The notes beneath the pieces are model-generated. The model saw only the letters and a list, made by a program, of their open reading frames with translations. It ran no database searches and was not told the origin of the DNA. The position numbers and the translations under genes were made by a program. DNA of 64,000 nt. Source: Prevotellaceae bacterium UBA1391 (lineage in GTDB: Bacteria > Bacteroidota > Bacteroidia > Bacteroidales > Bacteroidaceae). The stretch is from contig DBQP01000010.1 of NCBI GenBank assembly GCA_002305265.1, positions 1 through 64,000 on the forward strand, in the 5' to 3' direction. Below, piece by piece: positions 33,828 to 42,194 of this stretch. Each line of letters starts with the position of its first letter. Position 1 is the first letter of the stretch.

Positions 33828-35042
33828 CTATTTGCGGAAATGCAGGAGATGTCCCATGCGCTCCTGCTTCGTGTGCAGGTAGAACTCATTGTACTTGGTC
33901 GGCGCGATCTCCATGGGCACATTCTCCACAATCGTCAGCCCGTAGCCTTCGAGCCCCACGCGCTTCACCGGATTGTTCGTGATGAGCCGGATCTTGCCAA
34001 TGCCCAAGTCGCGCAGAATTTGCGCCCCCACGCCATAGTCGCGCAGGTCTGGATCGAAGCCCAGATGGATGTTCGCATCCACCGTGTCGTAGCCCTGCTC
34101 CTGCAGCCGGTAGGCGGCAATCTTGTTCATCAAGCCGATGCCACGACCTTCCTGCATCAGATAGACGATGGCGCCGCGCCCTTCCTTCTCGATCATCTGC
34201 ATCGAGCGGTGCAGCTGCGGACCGCAATCGCAACGCTGGCTGCCGAAGATGTCGCCCGTGGCACACGACGAGTGCATGCGCACCAGCACCGGATCGTCCG
34301 GTTTCCATTCGCCCTTGACGAGCGCCACATGCTCCAGCCCGTTGCTTTTCTGGCGGAAGGGAATGATGCGGAAATCCCCGTAATCGGTCGGCAGCAGCGC
34401 CTCCACGCCTTTCTCAACCAGCGACTCCAGCTCGAGCCGATAGGCAATCAGGTCGCGGATCTGAATGATTTTCATGTCGAACTTCTCGGCCAACTCCATC
34501 AGCTGAGGCATGCGCGCCATCGTGCCGTCGGGATTCAGAATCTCGATCAGGGCCGCTGCCGGCTGCAGTCCAGCCAGCCGCGCCAAGTCGACGGCGGCCT
34601 CGGTGTGGCCCGCACGCCGCAACACGCCGTTGTCCTGTGCGTAGAGCGGGTTGATGTGGCCGGGGCGTCCGAAGTCGGCCGGGCGGCTCTGTGGATCGGC
34701 CAGCGCCAGAATCGTCGCGGCACGGTCGTGCGCCGAGACACCCGTGGTGCAGCCCTCGAGCTTGTCGACCGTCACGGTGAAAGGCGTGCCGAGCATGCTC
34801 GTGTTCTCCTCCACCTGATGTGCCAGATCCAGCTCGGCAGCCCGGGTGCGTGTGATGGGTGCACACAGCACGCCGCGGCCTTCCTGCAGCATGAAGTTCA
34901 CCTTCTCGGGTGTGATCAACTCCGCCGCCGTGATGAAGTCGCCCTCGTTCTCGCGGTCTTCGTCATCCACTACGATGACAAATTTTCCTTGCTTGAAGTC
35001 CTCAAGGGCTTCACTGATTGTCGCAAACTTTACTGCGTCCAT
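33828..35042 (-). CDS. ribBA: Bifunctional DHBP synthase/GTP cyclohydrolase II
   Basis: 404 residues. The RibB half (1 to about 205) has DDEDRENEGD and the GHTEAAVDL motif; the RibA half (about 206-404) has the zinc site SSCATGDIFGSQRCDCG and EGRGIGL. It supplies both entry reactions of riboflavin synthesis. It follows the LptF/G gene by 18 bp, so they are probably cotranscribed. Confidence 0.96.
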   Translation of the reverse strand: MDAVKFATISEALEDFKQGKFVIVVDDEDRENEGDFITAAELITPEKVNFMLQEGRGVLCAPITRTRAAELDLAHQVEENTSMLGTPFTVTVDKLEGCTTGVSAHDRAATILALADPQSRPADFGRPGHINPLYAQDNGVLRRAGHTEAAVDLARLAGLQPAAALIEILNPDGTMARMPQLMELAEKFDMKIIQIRDLIAYRLELESLVEKGVEALLPTDYGDFRIIPFRQKSNGLEHVALVKGEWKPDDPVLVRMHSSCATGDIFGSQRCDCGPQLHRSMQMIEKEGRGAIVYLMQEGRGIGLMNKIAAYRLQEQGYDTVDANIHLGFDPDLRDYGVGAQILRDLGIGKIRLITNNPVKRVGLEGYGLTIVENVPMEIAPTKYNEFYLHTKQERMGHLLHFRK

Positions 35043-35060
35043 ATCTTTTTTCTATAAGAG

Positions 35061-37115
35061 TCATTGGTTTTGGGATGGGGCGGGCAATTGCTCCACCTCT
35101 TTGTCACAATACACTGCAAGTTTTGTGCCAGTCTCGCGAATCTGCTGCAAGTCCTTGCGCAACCTCCGCCTGAAGCGGCTCATGCGGAAGAGCAAGCCGA
35201 TGCCGACAGGGAAGAGAATGCCAGCCGCGATGTTCCAGCTCTTGCTGCTGAAGGGCGCCGTGTGGGCATGGGCGTCGAGCACGGGAAACTCGTTGAGCGC
35301 GAGCACGATGTTGCTGTTGCGCGAGTTCGACAGCGACTCGATGCAATATTCCAGCCGGTTGGAGAGCTGCTCGATGCGCTCGTCGCGCTGCCGCTGGAAG
35401 TAGATGTGCAGGTAGTTGGGGAAACGCGTGAGGTGCTGCGTGCGCCGATAGTCGTATGCCTCGGCCGCAATCCACCTCAGTTCGTCGGCCATCGCCGCAT
35501 AGTCGGGCGAGTAGATGACGACTTCCTTCGACGTGATGTAGCGATGCGTGCGGATGCCCCACAGCTTGCGGAAGAACTGGATGTAGCTGTCGATGTTGAA
35601 GACGACGGAGTCGTTGTTCGACTTGATGGTGAGGAAGGCGCCGATGGGCGCGAGCACGACCGTGCTGAAGAGCATCCCGACGGCCGGAGGCACTGTGCCC
35701 GAATAGGCCAGGTTGTAGCCCAGCTTGTCGATGATGTAGTAGAAGATGAAGATCACGACGGCCACGACGATCGGCATGCCCAGTCCGCCTTTGCGGATGA
35801 TGGCGCCGAGCGGGGCACCGATGAAGAAGAAGATGAGACAGGCGAGGGCCAGCGTGAACTTCTGCCATATCTGCACCTCGTGCAACCGGTAGTCCTTGTG
35901 GTAGTCCTTCATGATCTCCACGCGGAATTCCAGGTCGTTGACGGTCATCTGCACGCGCTGAAGCGAGCGCCGGAGCGCAGCAGTCTGCTCCTCCTGGGGC
36001 ATCTCGCCGAACAGTGAGTCGAGGTCGGCCACGGCTGCCACGGGCGCAGCAGCCTGCGCCTTCGCCTTGCCGCCCGCGCGGGATGGGCCTCCGCCCTGCC
36101 CTGTCGCCGGCGTCGACTGGGCCGCGCCGCCGCTTTCATTGCGCCGGACGCCTGCCTCCGATGTAGCCGCAGGGGCACTGCTGTGCCTCATCTTCGCCTC
36201 GGCAGCCAGATATTCCGGCACGTAGAGCGTGCCGCGCTTCATGTCCTCGTAGAACATGCGCGAGGTGGAGTCGATCACCTGCGCCAGCGAATCGATGCCT
36301 TGCTCCAGCTGGTCCGTGTTCTTCGTGCGCGCCGAGCCGGAGAAGTCGGCGTCCGTCATGTCGAAATTCTGGTTGAAGTCGATGATGAAGTCCTTGCCCA
36401 CGAATGTCTCGCGGCGGTAAGGCACATTGTTGGTCTTGAGCATGTTCTCCCGCAGGTTCTCAAACTGCTCGCCGTTCCACAGGTGGAGCAGCAGGTGCTG
36501 CTTGTCGGCCGACGACTCCAGCCGGCCCGAATCGGCCAGCAGCACATGGGCGCGGTCGACGCCGTCGCGCATGTTGTAGATGATCACGCCGTAGAGCATG
36601 CCCGTCTTCTTGTCCTTGTGGTTGACAAACAGGTTCATGCCCTCCACACCGTCGTAGAACACACCCTCCGGGATGTCCAGCTCGGGCGACTTCTGTCTAA
36701 TCGTGTAGAGCATCGTCAGCAGCTTGTTCCAGGCCTCCGGCGCCACGACGTTCTGGAAGTAGAACGACACCGCCGTACAGGCCGCCATCACCACGATCAG
36801 CGACCGCAGCATGCGCCAGAGCGACACGCCCGCCGCCTTCACCGCCAGCAGCTCGAGCCGTTCGCCCATGTTGCCAAACGAAATCAGCGACGCCAGCAGA
36901 ATGGCCAGCGGCAGCGCCAGGCCGACGAGCGTCTCGGCGGCGTAGAAAAAAAACTTGCCCAGAACCTCGAAGCTAAGTCCCTTGCCCACCAGATCGTCGA
37001 TATGCTTCCACAAGAACTGCATCATCACGATGAACAGGCAAATGACAAAGGTGCCCATGAACAACATGAGGAAGTTCTTCAAAACATAGAGGTCGAGTTT
37101 CTTCACGAATCGCAT
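35061..37115 (-). CDS. LptF/LptG-type permease (YjgP/YjgQ family) with C-terminal extension
   Basis: 684 residues. Three N-terminal spans (about 12-130), a periplasmic region, three more spans (about 425-520) and a long soluble C-terminal tail with one more hydrophobic segment near 640. The first part (LDLYVLKNFLMLFMGTFVICL) is typical of LptF/G, the inner-membrane half of the lipopolysaccharide extractor that works with LptB. A low-complexity Ala/Gly/Pro insert lies near residues 310-370. It is longer than the roughly 360-residue proteobacterial form; long versions are usual in Bacteroidota. First gene of an operon with ribBA. Confidence 0.88.
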   Translation of the reverse strand: MRFVKKLDLYVLKNFLMLFMGTFVICLFIVMMQFLWKHIDDLVGKGLSFEVLGKFFFYAAETLVGLALPLAILLASLISFGNMGERLELLAVKAAGVSLWRMLRSLIVVMAACTAVSFYFQNVVAPEAWNKLLTMLYTIRQKSPELDIPEGVFYDGVEGMNLFVNHKDKKTGMLYGVIIYNMRDGVDRAHVLLADSGRLESSADKQHLLLHLWNGEQFENLRENMLKTNNVPYRRETFVGKDFIIDFNQNFDMTDADFSGSARTKNTDQLEQGIDSLAQVIDSTSRMFYEDMKRGTLYVPEYLAAEAKMRHSSAPAATSEAGVRRNESGGAAQSTPATGQGGGPSRAGGKAKAQAAAPVAAVADLDSLFGEMPQEEQTAALRRSLQRVQMTVNDLEFRVEIMKDYHKDYRLHEVQIWQKFTLALACLIFFFIGAPLGAIIRKGGLGMPIVVAVVIFIFYYIIDKLGYNLAYSGTVPPAVGMLFSTVVLAPIGAFLTIKSNNDSVVFNIDSYIQFFRKLWGIRTHRYITSKEVVIYSPDYAAMADELRWIAAEAYDYRRTQHLTRFPNYLHIYFQRQRDERIEQLSNRLEYCIESLSNSRNSNIVLALNEFPVLDAHAHTAPFSSKSWNIAAGILFPVGIGLLFRMSRFRRRLRKDLQQIRETGTKLAVYCDKEVEQLPAPSQNQ

Positions 37116-37255
37116 GGCGAGAGAATCTTGTCGGTCCGCGACGTCCTGTCAGCCTGTCATGCCAGCCGACAGCGGCACGCAGCTGCGCGCGCCGCCATCC
37201 TGCGCCATCCCCGCCACGACAGAAGGCGGCGGAGATGCAGGACGCCTTTCAACTT

Positions 37256-37264
37256 GCAAAGGTA
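37256..37264 (-). promoter_or_regulatory. Putative -7 element of the lptF/G-ribBA operon
   Basis: TACCTTTGC on the - strand, about 140 bp upstream of the start; -33 element unclear. Confidence 0.4.
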
Positions 37265-37422
37265 CAATATTTTTGCGATTTCCGCCTCCTTTTCACATTT
37301 TTAGTAGACGCCGCCCCCTATTTTTTCGCCCCCGCCCCCGCGCATCGGCGCACACGAACGCCAGCCCGACTCCGTCAGCCCGCCTGCCGCCCGCGCTTCC
37401 GCCCCACACGGCCCATCGGCGA

Positions 37423-37476
37423 GAAGGCCTTCCCGACGCCGCACGAAGGCCTTCTCAGTCCGCCACGAAGGCCTTC
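37423..37476. repeat. GAAGGCCTTC triplet array D
   Basis: Perfect decamers at 37423, 37445 and 37467, step 22 bp, in a 596-bp gap (37116-37711) that otherwise holds only a promoter element and a terminator. Confidence 0.97.
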
Positions 37477-37604
37477 GCAAACGATCGGCCGCAAACACAC
37501 GACACCTCCCCGCCGCCCCACGGCCGCCACGACGGCGCGCCACCCCGGCGCAGGGCTGCCACAGCCGCAGGCCGCATGGCATGCCGGCCACGGCACAGGC
37601 GCGG

Positions 37605-37651
37605 AAAAGAAGCACCGCTGCAACGTCCCTTCCGGGTCGCTGCAGCGGTGC
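37605..37651 (-). terminator. Terminator of efp
   Basis: GCACCGCTGCA (37612-37622) pairs with TGCAGCGGTGC (37641-37651); the - strand continues TTCTTTT. Confidence 0.8.
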
Positions 37652-37711
37652 ATCACTTCTTTCCAGCCCCATCACGGGCGGCTGGCTGCCGCATGCCATG
37701 CGGCGAGAATA

Positions 37712-38275
37712 TCACTTGCGGGTCACGTAGGAGCCGTCGCGGGTGTCCACCTCGATCAGGTCGCCCTCGTTGATGAAGAGGGGCACACGGATTTCGGCAC
37801 CCGTCTCGAGCGTAGCCGGCTTCGTGGCGTTGGTGGCCGTGTCGCCCTTGAGGCCCGGCTCGGTGTAGGTGACCTTCAGCACGATCTTCACCGGAATCTC
37901 GATGGCGAGAATCGTGTCGTTGGCCGCGTCGATGGTGGCCATCACCGTCTCGCCCTCCTTCAGGAAGTCGGCGCCGTCCACGGCCGAAGCGGGAACGTTG
38001 ACCTGCTCGAACGTCTCCATGTTCATCATCACGAAATCGTTGCCTTCCTTATAGAGGTACTGGAACTGGCGGTGATCCACCTGCACGTCCTCGAGTTTCG
38101 CACTCACAATCCACGTGCGCTCCAGCACGCGGCCGTCCTGCACGTCGCGCAACTTCGTGCGCATCACCGTGTTGCCCTTGCCTGGCTTCACGTGAAGGAA
38201 ATCGATGACTACGTAAATTCTTCCGTCAATTCTGAGACACACGTTCTTCTTGATGTCTCCTGCTAACATGCTCAT
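37712..38275 (-). CDS. efp: Translation elongation factor P
   Basis: 187 residues, standard length, three beta-barrel domains. The tip of domain I is KPGKGNT, with the lysine that is modified in many bacteria (K33 from this start; MLAGDIKK two codons later is an alternative start). It relieves ribosome stalling at polyproline. It is divergent from rpmH and shares a mirrored promoter region with it. Confidence 0.97.
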   Translation of the reverse strand: MSMLAGDIKKNVCLRIDGRIYVVIDFLHVKPGKGNTVMRTKLRDVQDGRVLERTWIVSAKLEDVQVDHRQFQYLYKEGNDFVMMNMETFEQVNVPASAVDGADFLKEGETVMATIDAANDTILAIEIPVKIVLKVTYTEPGLKGDTATNATKPATLETGAEIRVPLFINEGDLIEVDTRDGSYVTRK

Positions 38276-38398
38276 TGTTGGTTCTGGGTTGAGAAATGAA
38301 TTTCAAAGATAAAAAAAAACAAATCCGCAGCGCGGGAGCAGCCCGGCGCAGGAATCGTCATCTCCACGAGGTTGACTTCCACCTCTCGGAAAACGACT

Positions 38399-38430
38399 GC
38401 AAAATTAGTGATTTTCCATAAAATGACAAA
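38399..38430 (-). promoter_or_regulatory. Promoter of efp
   Basis: -33 TTTG (38430-38427), 19-bp spacer, -7 TAATTTTGC (38407-38399). It lies 124 bp upstream of the efp start. Confidence 0.7.
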
Positions 38431-38457
38431 AAAAGCCACTTAAAAAGCCGCAATTAC

Positions 38458-38489
38458 TTGCGCAATTTACATAAAATCACTAATTTTGC
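38458..38489 (+). promoter_or_regulatory. Promoter of rpmH
   Basis: -33 TTGC (38458-38461), 19-bp spacer, -7 TAATTTTGC (38481-38489). The 5' leader of about 115 nt contains a small hairpin AGAAGC/GCTTCT at 38526-38541. Confidence 0.7.
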
Positions 38490-38611
38490 ACCCCGAATTA
38501 GGCCTCAACGGCATCACCGTCATTCAGAAGCCCCGGCTTCTGGATGATGAAACTATGTCTCGTAGCAGCCGTCAGAACGAATCATCAGAACAATAAAAAC
38601 AATAGAAAGCA

Positions 38612-38767
38612 ATGAAAAGAACATTCCAGCCACACAACCGCAAGAGAGTCAACAAGCACGGTTTCCGCCTCCGCATGCAGACAAAGAACGGACGCCGCGT
38701 CCTTGCCGCCCGCCGCAAGAAAGGCCGCAAGTCACTCACCGTGTCCAGCGAGCACCACGGCAAGTAA
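38612..38767 (+). CDS. rpmH: 50S ribosomal protein L34
   Basis: 51 residues, very basic: MKRTFQPHNRKRVNKHGFR, then RMQTKNGRRVLAARR and KKGRKSLTVSS. This is the invariant L34 pattern. The small, unambiguous gene fills the space downstream of a good promoter. An inverted repeat (38881-38954) lies about 115 bp after the stop. Confidence 0.98.
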   Translation: MKRTFQPHNRKRVNKHGFRLRMQTKNGRRVLAARRKKGRKSLTVSSEHHGK

Positions 38768-38880
38768 GCCGCACTTCCTCCTCGGCATGCAGTCCACCAC
38801 CTGCGGACAGCACACGTCGGACCGCCACACGCGCACGACCCCACAGGAGACTGGCCCAGCCAGCGGCCAGGCAGGCAAAC

Positions 38881-38954
38881 AAAGGCATCACACGCTGCCT
38901 GCGTCGTACTGACAAGGCACTCAGCCCCCCAGTACACCAGCGTGCGATGCCTTT
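38881..38954. repeat. Long-loop inverted repeat downstream of rpmH
   Basis: AAAGGCATCACACGCTG (38881-38897) pairs with 38938-38954 with one mismatch; a GTACT/AGTAC pair lies inside the loop. It may be the rpmH terminator or processing hairpin. The gap 38768-39133 contains no gene I can support. Confidence 0.7.
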
Positions 38955-39052
38955 GCTGTACACCTACGCCAGCAGCCACCGGCCCACACACAGCAGAAGA
39001 AACCGCGCAGGAAGTTTCGCGAAAAAAGCACAGGAATCTCAAAAAAACATCG

Positions 39053-39060
39053 TAAATTTG
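39053..39060 (+). promoter_or_regulatory. -7 element of the MaoC-like gene
   Basis: TAAATTTG about 75 bp upstream of the start; -33 not clear. Confidence 0.4.
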
Positions 39061-39133
39061 TATCCGGACACACAGCGGCCCACTGCAACCAACTGCCGGA
39101 CACATCACATTCACATCTACAACATCTAAGCAC

Positions 39134-39601
39134 ATGAGCAAACTTGTCATCAACTCCTACGAGGAGTTCGCATCCCACCTCGGAGAAGTCCTCGGAACCA
39201 GCGACTGGCTCGAAGTCGACCAAGAGCGCATCAACCTCTTCGCCGACGCCACGCTCGACCACCAGTGGATACACGTCGAGACAGAACGTGCGAAGACAGA
39301 AAGCCCCTATCAGTCGACCATCGCGCACGGATACCTCACGCTCTCCCTCCTGCCCTACCTCTGGAACCAGATCATCGAGGTGAACAACCTGAAAATGATG
39401 GTCAACTACGGCATGGACAAGATGCGCTTCGGCCACCCCGTCATCACCGGATCCAGCGTCCGGCTCGTCACCACGCTCCACTCCATCGCCAACCTCCACG
39501 GCACCTGCAAGGTGGAAATCCATTTCCGCATCGAAATCAAGGACGTGCGCAAGCCCGCACTCGAGGGCATCGCCACGTTCCTCTACTATTTCAACAACTA
39601 A
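39134..39601 (+). CDS. MaoC/NodN-like hydratase-fold protein
   Basis: 155 residues, single hotdog fold. The active-site motif reads NLFADATLDHQWIHVE (Asp and His of the R-hydratase motif, near residues 35-47), followed by TIAHGYLTLSLLP, which closes the acyl pocket. Likely (R)-specific enoyl-CoA hydratase. The DUF4421 gene follows 100 bp later. Confidence 0.9.
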   Translation: MSKLVINSYEEFASHLGEVLGTSDWLEVDQERINLFADATLDHQWIHVETERAKTESPYQSTIAHGYLTLSLLPYLWNQIIEVNNLKMMVNYGMDKMRFGHPVITGSSVRLVTTLHSIANLHGTCKVEIHFRIEIKDVRKPALEGIATFLYYFNN

Positions 39602-39701
39602 ACCACAGCGCTCCGCCAGCACCGCGCCGGTACATCCCCAGCGAAGCGTCCGACACATGCCAACGGTACACCATCGCAAACCACACTCCCACAGCACAAG
39701 C

Positions 39702-41009
39702 ATGAGCCGTGCCGCCCACACCGCGGCACAACTCGTGCTTCTGCTCTTTATGCTCCTGCCCCTCGCCACACAGGCGCAGGACATCCACATCGACGACATC
39801 GACAAAGAAATACCCGACAACGACATCACCACCCGCAAGACGCAAGCACAGGCACAGCCCGACACCACCGAACACCCCGTCTTCCGCTTCTTCGAGAAAG
39901 CCATGGCCACCGACCTCAAGCTGAAACAGCAACTGGCCGACTCGCTGAACATCGACATCGACGAACTCGACCAGCTCAGCCCAAGAAAGAAAAAGCGCTT
40001 CATCCGCGGCTTCCTCGGCAACCAGATTGACAAGCTCAACGACATCGACACCTTCTACATCCAGCCGCAGCAGTATGACTACGCCTTCATGATGCAGAAC
40101 ACCAACACCTTCGAGGAATTCACCGTCAGCAGCGCCAGCGACGACAAGCAGACACTCAAATTCGCACCGCGCCCCACCTTCCGACTCGGCGGCTACTTCG
40201 GATGGCGATGGCTCTTCCTCGGCTACACATTCGACATCGGACGCGTCTTCACCAACGACAGAACCTCCAGCCAGCGCACAGAGTTCGACCTCTCCATCTA
40301 CACCTCCCGCCTCGGATTTGACATCTTCTACCGCGACACCGGCAACGGATTCCGCTTGTCCAACCTCAACAGCCTCTTCTCCGACAGCAACCCCCGCCCA
40401 GAAGGACTCTCCAGCCACTTCGAAGGACTCAGCATCAAAGTGCGCGGCCTCAACGTCTACTACATCTTCAACTACCGCCACTTCTCCTACCCCGCCGCCT
40501 ACAGCCAAAGCACCGTGCAACGAAAATCGAGCGGATCCTTCATGCTCGGATTCTCCTTCACGCACCACCGCGTCTCCTTCAAGGAGTCCGCCATCAAGAC
40601 ACTGCTGCGTCCCTACATCGACGAGAGCCTGCTCTTCGACAACGTGAAGTACAACGACTACAGCCTGCATGCGGGCTACGGCTACAACTACGTACCACGC
40701 CGCAACTGGCTCATCAACCTCTCACTCATGCCGGGACTCGCCTACAACGCTACCTTCTACCACACTCAGGACGACGACAACAAAGTCAAAGAGCGCCAAC
40801 ACTTCCCCGACTTCCGACTCGACAAGCTGAACTTCGACATGGTCGTCCGCGCCGCAGTGGTCTACAACAACTCAAAATACTTCGCCGGGGCGTCCTTCAT
40901 CCTCCATTCATTCGACTACAGAAACTCCACCGTCCGCCTCAACAACTCCTTCGGCTCGCTCAACTTCTACGTCGGATTCAACTTCAAGAAAAAGAAAATC
41001 CGCCCATAA
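39702..41009 (+). CDS. DUF4421 outer-membrane-type protein
   Basis: 435 residues from ATG 39702 (MSRAAHTAAQLVLLLFMLL), giving a signal peptide ending QAQ; an in-frame ATG at 39657 would add 15 hydrophilic residues and spoil it. After an acidic N-terminal stretch (about 25-130) the chain alternates short beta strands and ends in an aromatic strand (NSFGSLNFYVGFNFKKKK), as in outer-membrane barrels. Function unknown. Ends before a strong hairpin. Confidence 0.8.
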   Translation: MSRAAHTAAQLVLLLFMLLPLATQAQDIHIDDIDKEIPDNDITTRKTQAQAQPDTTEHPVFRFFEKAMATDLKLKQQLADSLNIDIDELDQLSPRKKKRFIRGFLGNQIDKLNDIDTFYIQPQQYDYAFMMQNTNTFEEFTVSSASDDKQTLKFAPRPTFRLGGYFGWRWLFLGYTFDIGRVFTNDRTSSQRTEFDLSIYTSRLGFDIFYRDTGNGFRLSNLNSLFSDSNPRPEGLSSHFEGLSIKVRGLNVYYIFNYRHFSYPAAYSQSTVQRKSSGSFMLGFSFTHHRVSFKESAIKTLLRPYIDESLLFDNVKYNDYSLHAGYGYNYVPRRNWLINLSLMPGLAYNATFYHTQDDDNKVKERQHFPDFRLDKLNFDMVVRAAVVYNNSKYFAGASFILHSFDYRNSTVRLNNSFGSLNFYVGFNFKKKKIRP

Positions 41010-41032
41010 GCATCCGATACAGCCCACCGAGA

Positions 41033-41074
41033 GACATGCGGCACGACGCCTCGAAAGGCATTGTGCCGCATGTC
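41033..41074 (+). terminator. Terminator-like hairpin after the DUF4421 gene
   Basis: GACATGCGGCAC (41033-41044) pairs with GTGCCGCATGTC (41063-41074), with an inner GCCT/AGGC stem and CGAA loop. Confidence 0.75.
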
Positions 41075-41150
41075 CGTATTTCCGCGTGCACACTACAGAT
41101 TCAACGCCGACGTACCAACATCGAACCGAGAGCGGCTCCAGAAAAAAAAT

Positions 41151-41268
41151 TGGACACAGTCAAAAAGGACTTTGAACACAGTCAAAAAGGACTTTAAACA
41201 CAGTCGAAAAGAACTTTGAACGCAGTCGGAAAAATCTTATGACACAGTCAGAATAGGCTTTTGACCCA
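41151..41268. repeat. 22-bp tandem array overlapping the DUF554 stop codon
   Basis: CAGTC occurs at 41157, 41179, 41201, 41223 and 41245, step 22 bp. Most units also have a GACTTT-like element, giving dyad AGTC-AAAAAG-GACT. The last unit covers the TGA stop (41248-41250) and final codons of the DUF554 gene. Confidence 0.95.
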
Positions 41269-41931
41269 ATAAAAAAGAATCGGAATCAGCAACGACGGAA
41301 TGTAGTTCAGCGTCTTGCAATCCTTGATTCTGAGAATTGCCAGCCCTGAAGAGAGGATCAGCAGACCACCCACCGCCGACATCTCATGAAGCAAGGGGCC
41401 CTGCATGATCTCTGCAGACGAAGACAGCTTGGCCAGCAGGTAAATGCCGCCTTGCCAGCAGAAGAGGATCGGGGCTGCCAGCAGCATCCCCATGCCGTAT
41501 GTAGTGGCAAACACGGCCGAAGTGACGAGGTCGAGCGTGGAGTTTGTAAAGAGGAACGTATTGTCGCCTTGCAGCGCCGAAAGAATGGGGCCGACGATGG
41601 AAAATGTCCCGATGCAGTAGAGCAAAGACGCTGTCGTCAGCCCTTCCACGAGCCGAGAGCGCCCTTTCAGCGCAGCCCATCTGTCGACCCGGCCCTGCAA
41701 GTCCAGCATCGTACCGCAGGGTCCGCCCACCGCGATGCTGATGATGAACAGCACGGGAAACTCGCTCTTGCTGATGTTCTGCACAAACGCGCTGACACCC
41801 AATGCCAGCGACGCCAGTCCCATGGCATTGAAAAGCGCGTCGCGATACGCTTTCTTGATGCCCTTGCGAAGTCCGCAGCCCAGCAGCGTACCGGCGACGA
41901 TGCAGACCGTATTGGTGATTGTTCCTATCAT
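41248..41931 (-). CDS. DUF554 membrane protein
   Basis: 227 residues from ATG 41931. MIGTITNTVCIVAGTLLGCGL is the family's standard start; the upstream frame to 42087 runs through a 22-bp repeat and is not coding. Six to seven hydrophobic spans with the family motif MLDLQGRVDRW after a Gly-rich first loop. Role unknown, possibly transport. Its 3' end lies in one array and its 5' leader crosses another. Confidence 0.88.
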   Translation of the reverse strand: MIGTITNTVCIVAGTLLGCGLRKGIKKAYRDALFNAMGLASLALGVSAFVQNISKSEFPVLFIISIAVGGPCGTMLDLQGRVDRWAALKGRSRLVEGLTTASLLYCIGTFSIVGPILSALQGDNTFLFTNSTLDLVTSAVFATTYGMGMLLAAPILFCWQGGIYLLAKLSSSAEIMQGPLLHEMSAVGGLLILSSGLAILRIKDCKTLNYIPSLLIPILFYWVKSLF

Positions 41932-41968
41932 TCTGTCTTCTACTTGTCTCTTTTTCGTGCAAAATATG

Positions 41969-42078
41969 CGTGATGAATGGGCAACGTTTGCCTGATGATT
42001 GCGCAACGTTTGCCTGATGATGGCGCAAATTTTGCGTGATGATGGCGCAGAACTCGCCTGATGATGGCGCAAATTTTG
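41969..42078. repeat. Five-unit 22-bp array in the DUF554 leader
   Basis: Five units start at 41969, 41991, 42013, 42035 and 42057; typical content is CCTGATGATGGCGC followed by AAATTTTG. The CGCAAA/TTTGCG part is an inverted repeat. Confidence 0.96.
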
Positions 42079-42090
42079 CGTGTTCACCGT

Positions 42091-42099
42091 GCAAAATTA
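42091..42099 (-). promoter_or_regulatory. Putative -7 element upstream of DUF554
   Basis: TAATTTTGC on the - strand. If it is used, the leader RNA carries all five 22-bp units before the start at 41931. A TTGG lies only 16 bp upstream of it, so the promoter is uncertain. Confidence 0.35.
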
Positions 42100-42194
42100 C
42101 GCAAAAGAGAGCGATCCAACTGCATGTGAACGCTCTCTTTTTGCCGTTTTTGTCTATTTTTTGCTGCACCTCCGGCGCGCGGACGGTGCTGCCC

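Larger units (their letters stand above)
38399..38489. repeat. 17-bp inverted repeat spanning the efp/rpmH promoters
   Basis: GCAAAATTAGTGATTTT (38399-38415) and its exact complement (38473-38489) put identical -7 regions and identical upstream sequence on both divergent promoters. Confidence 0.9.

Noticed and set aside
41932..42087. N-terminal 52-residue extension of the DUF554 protein
   Set aside because: It is encoded by the 22-bp repeats, and the family's conserved N-terminus begins at 41931.
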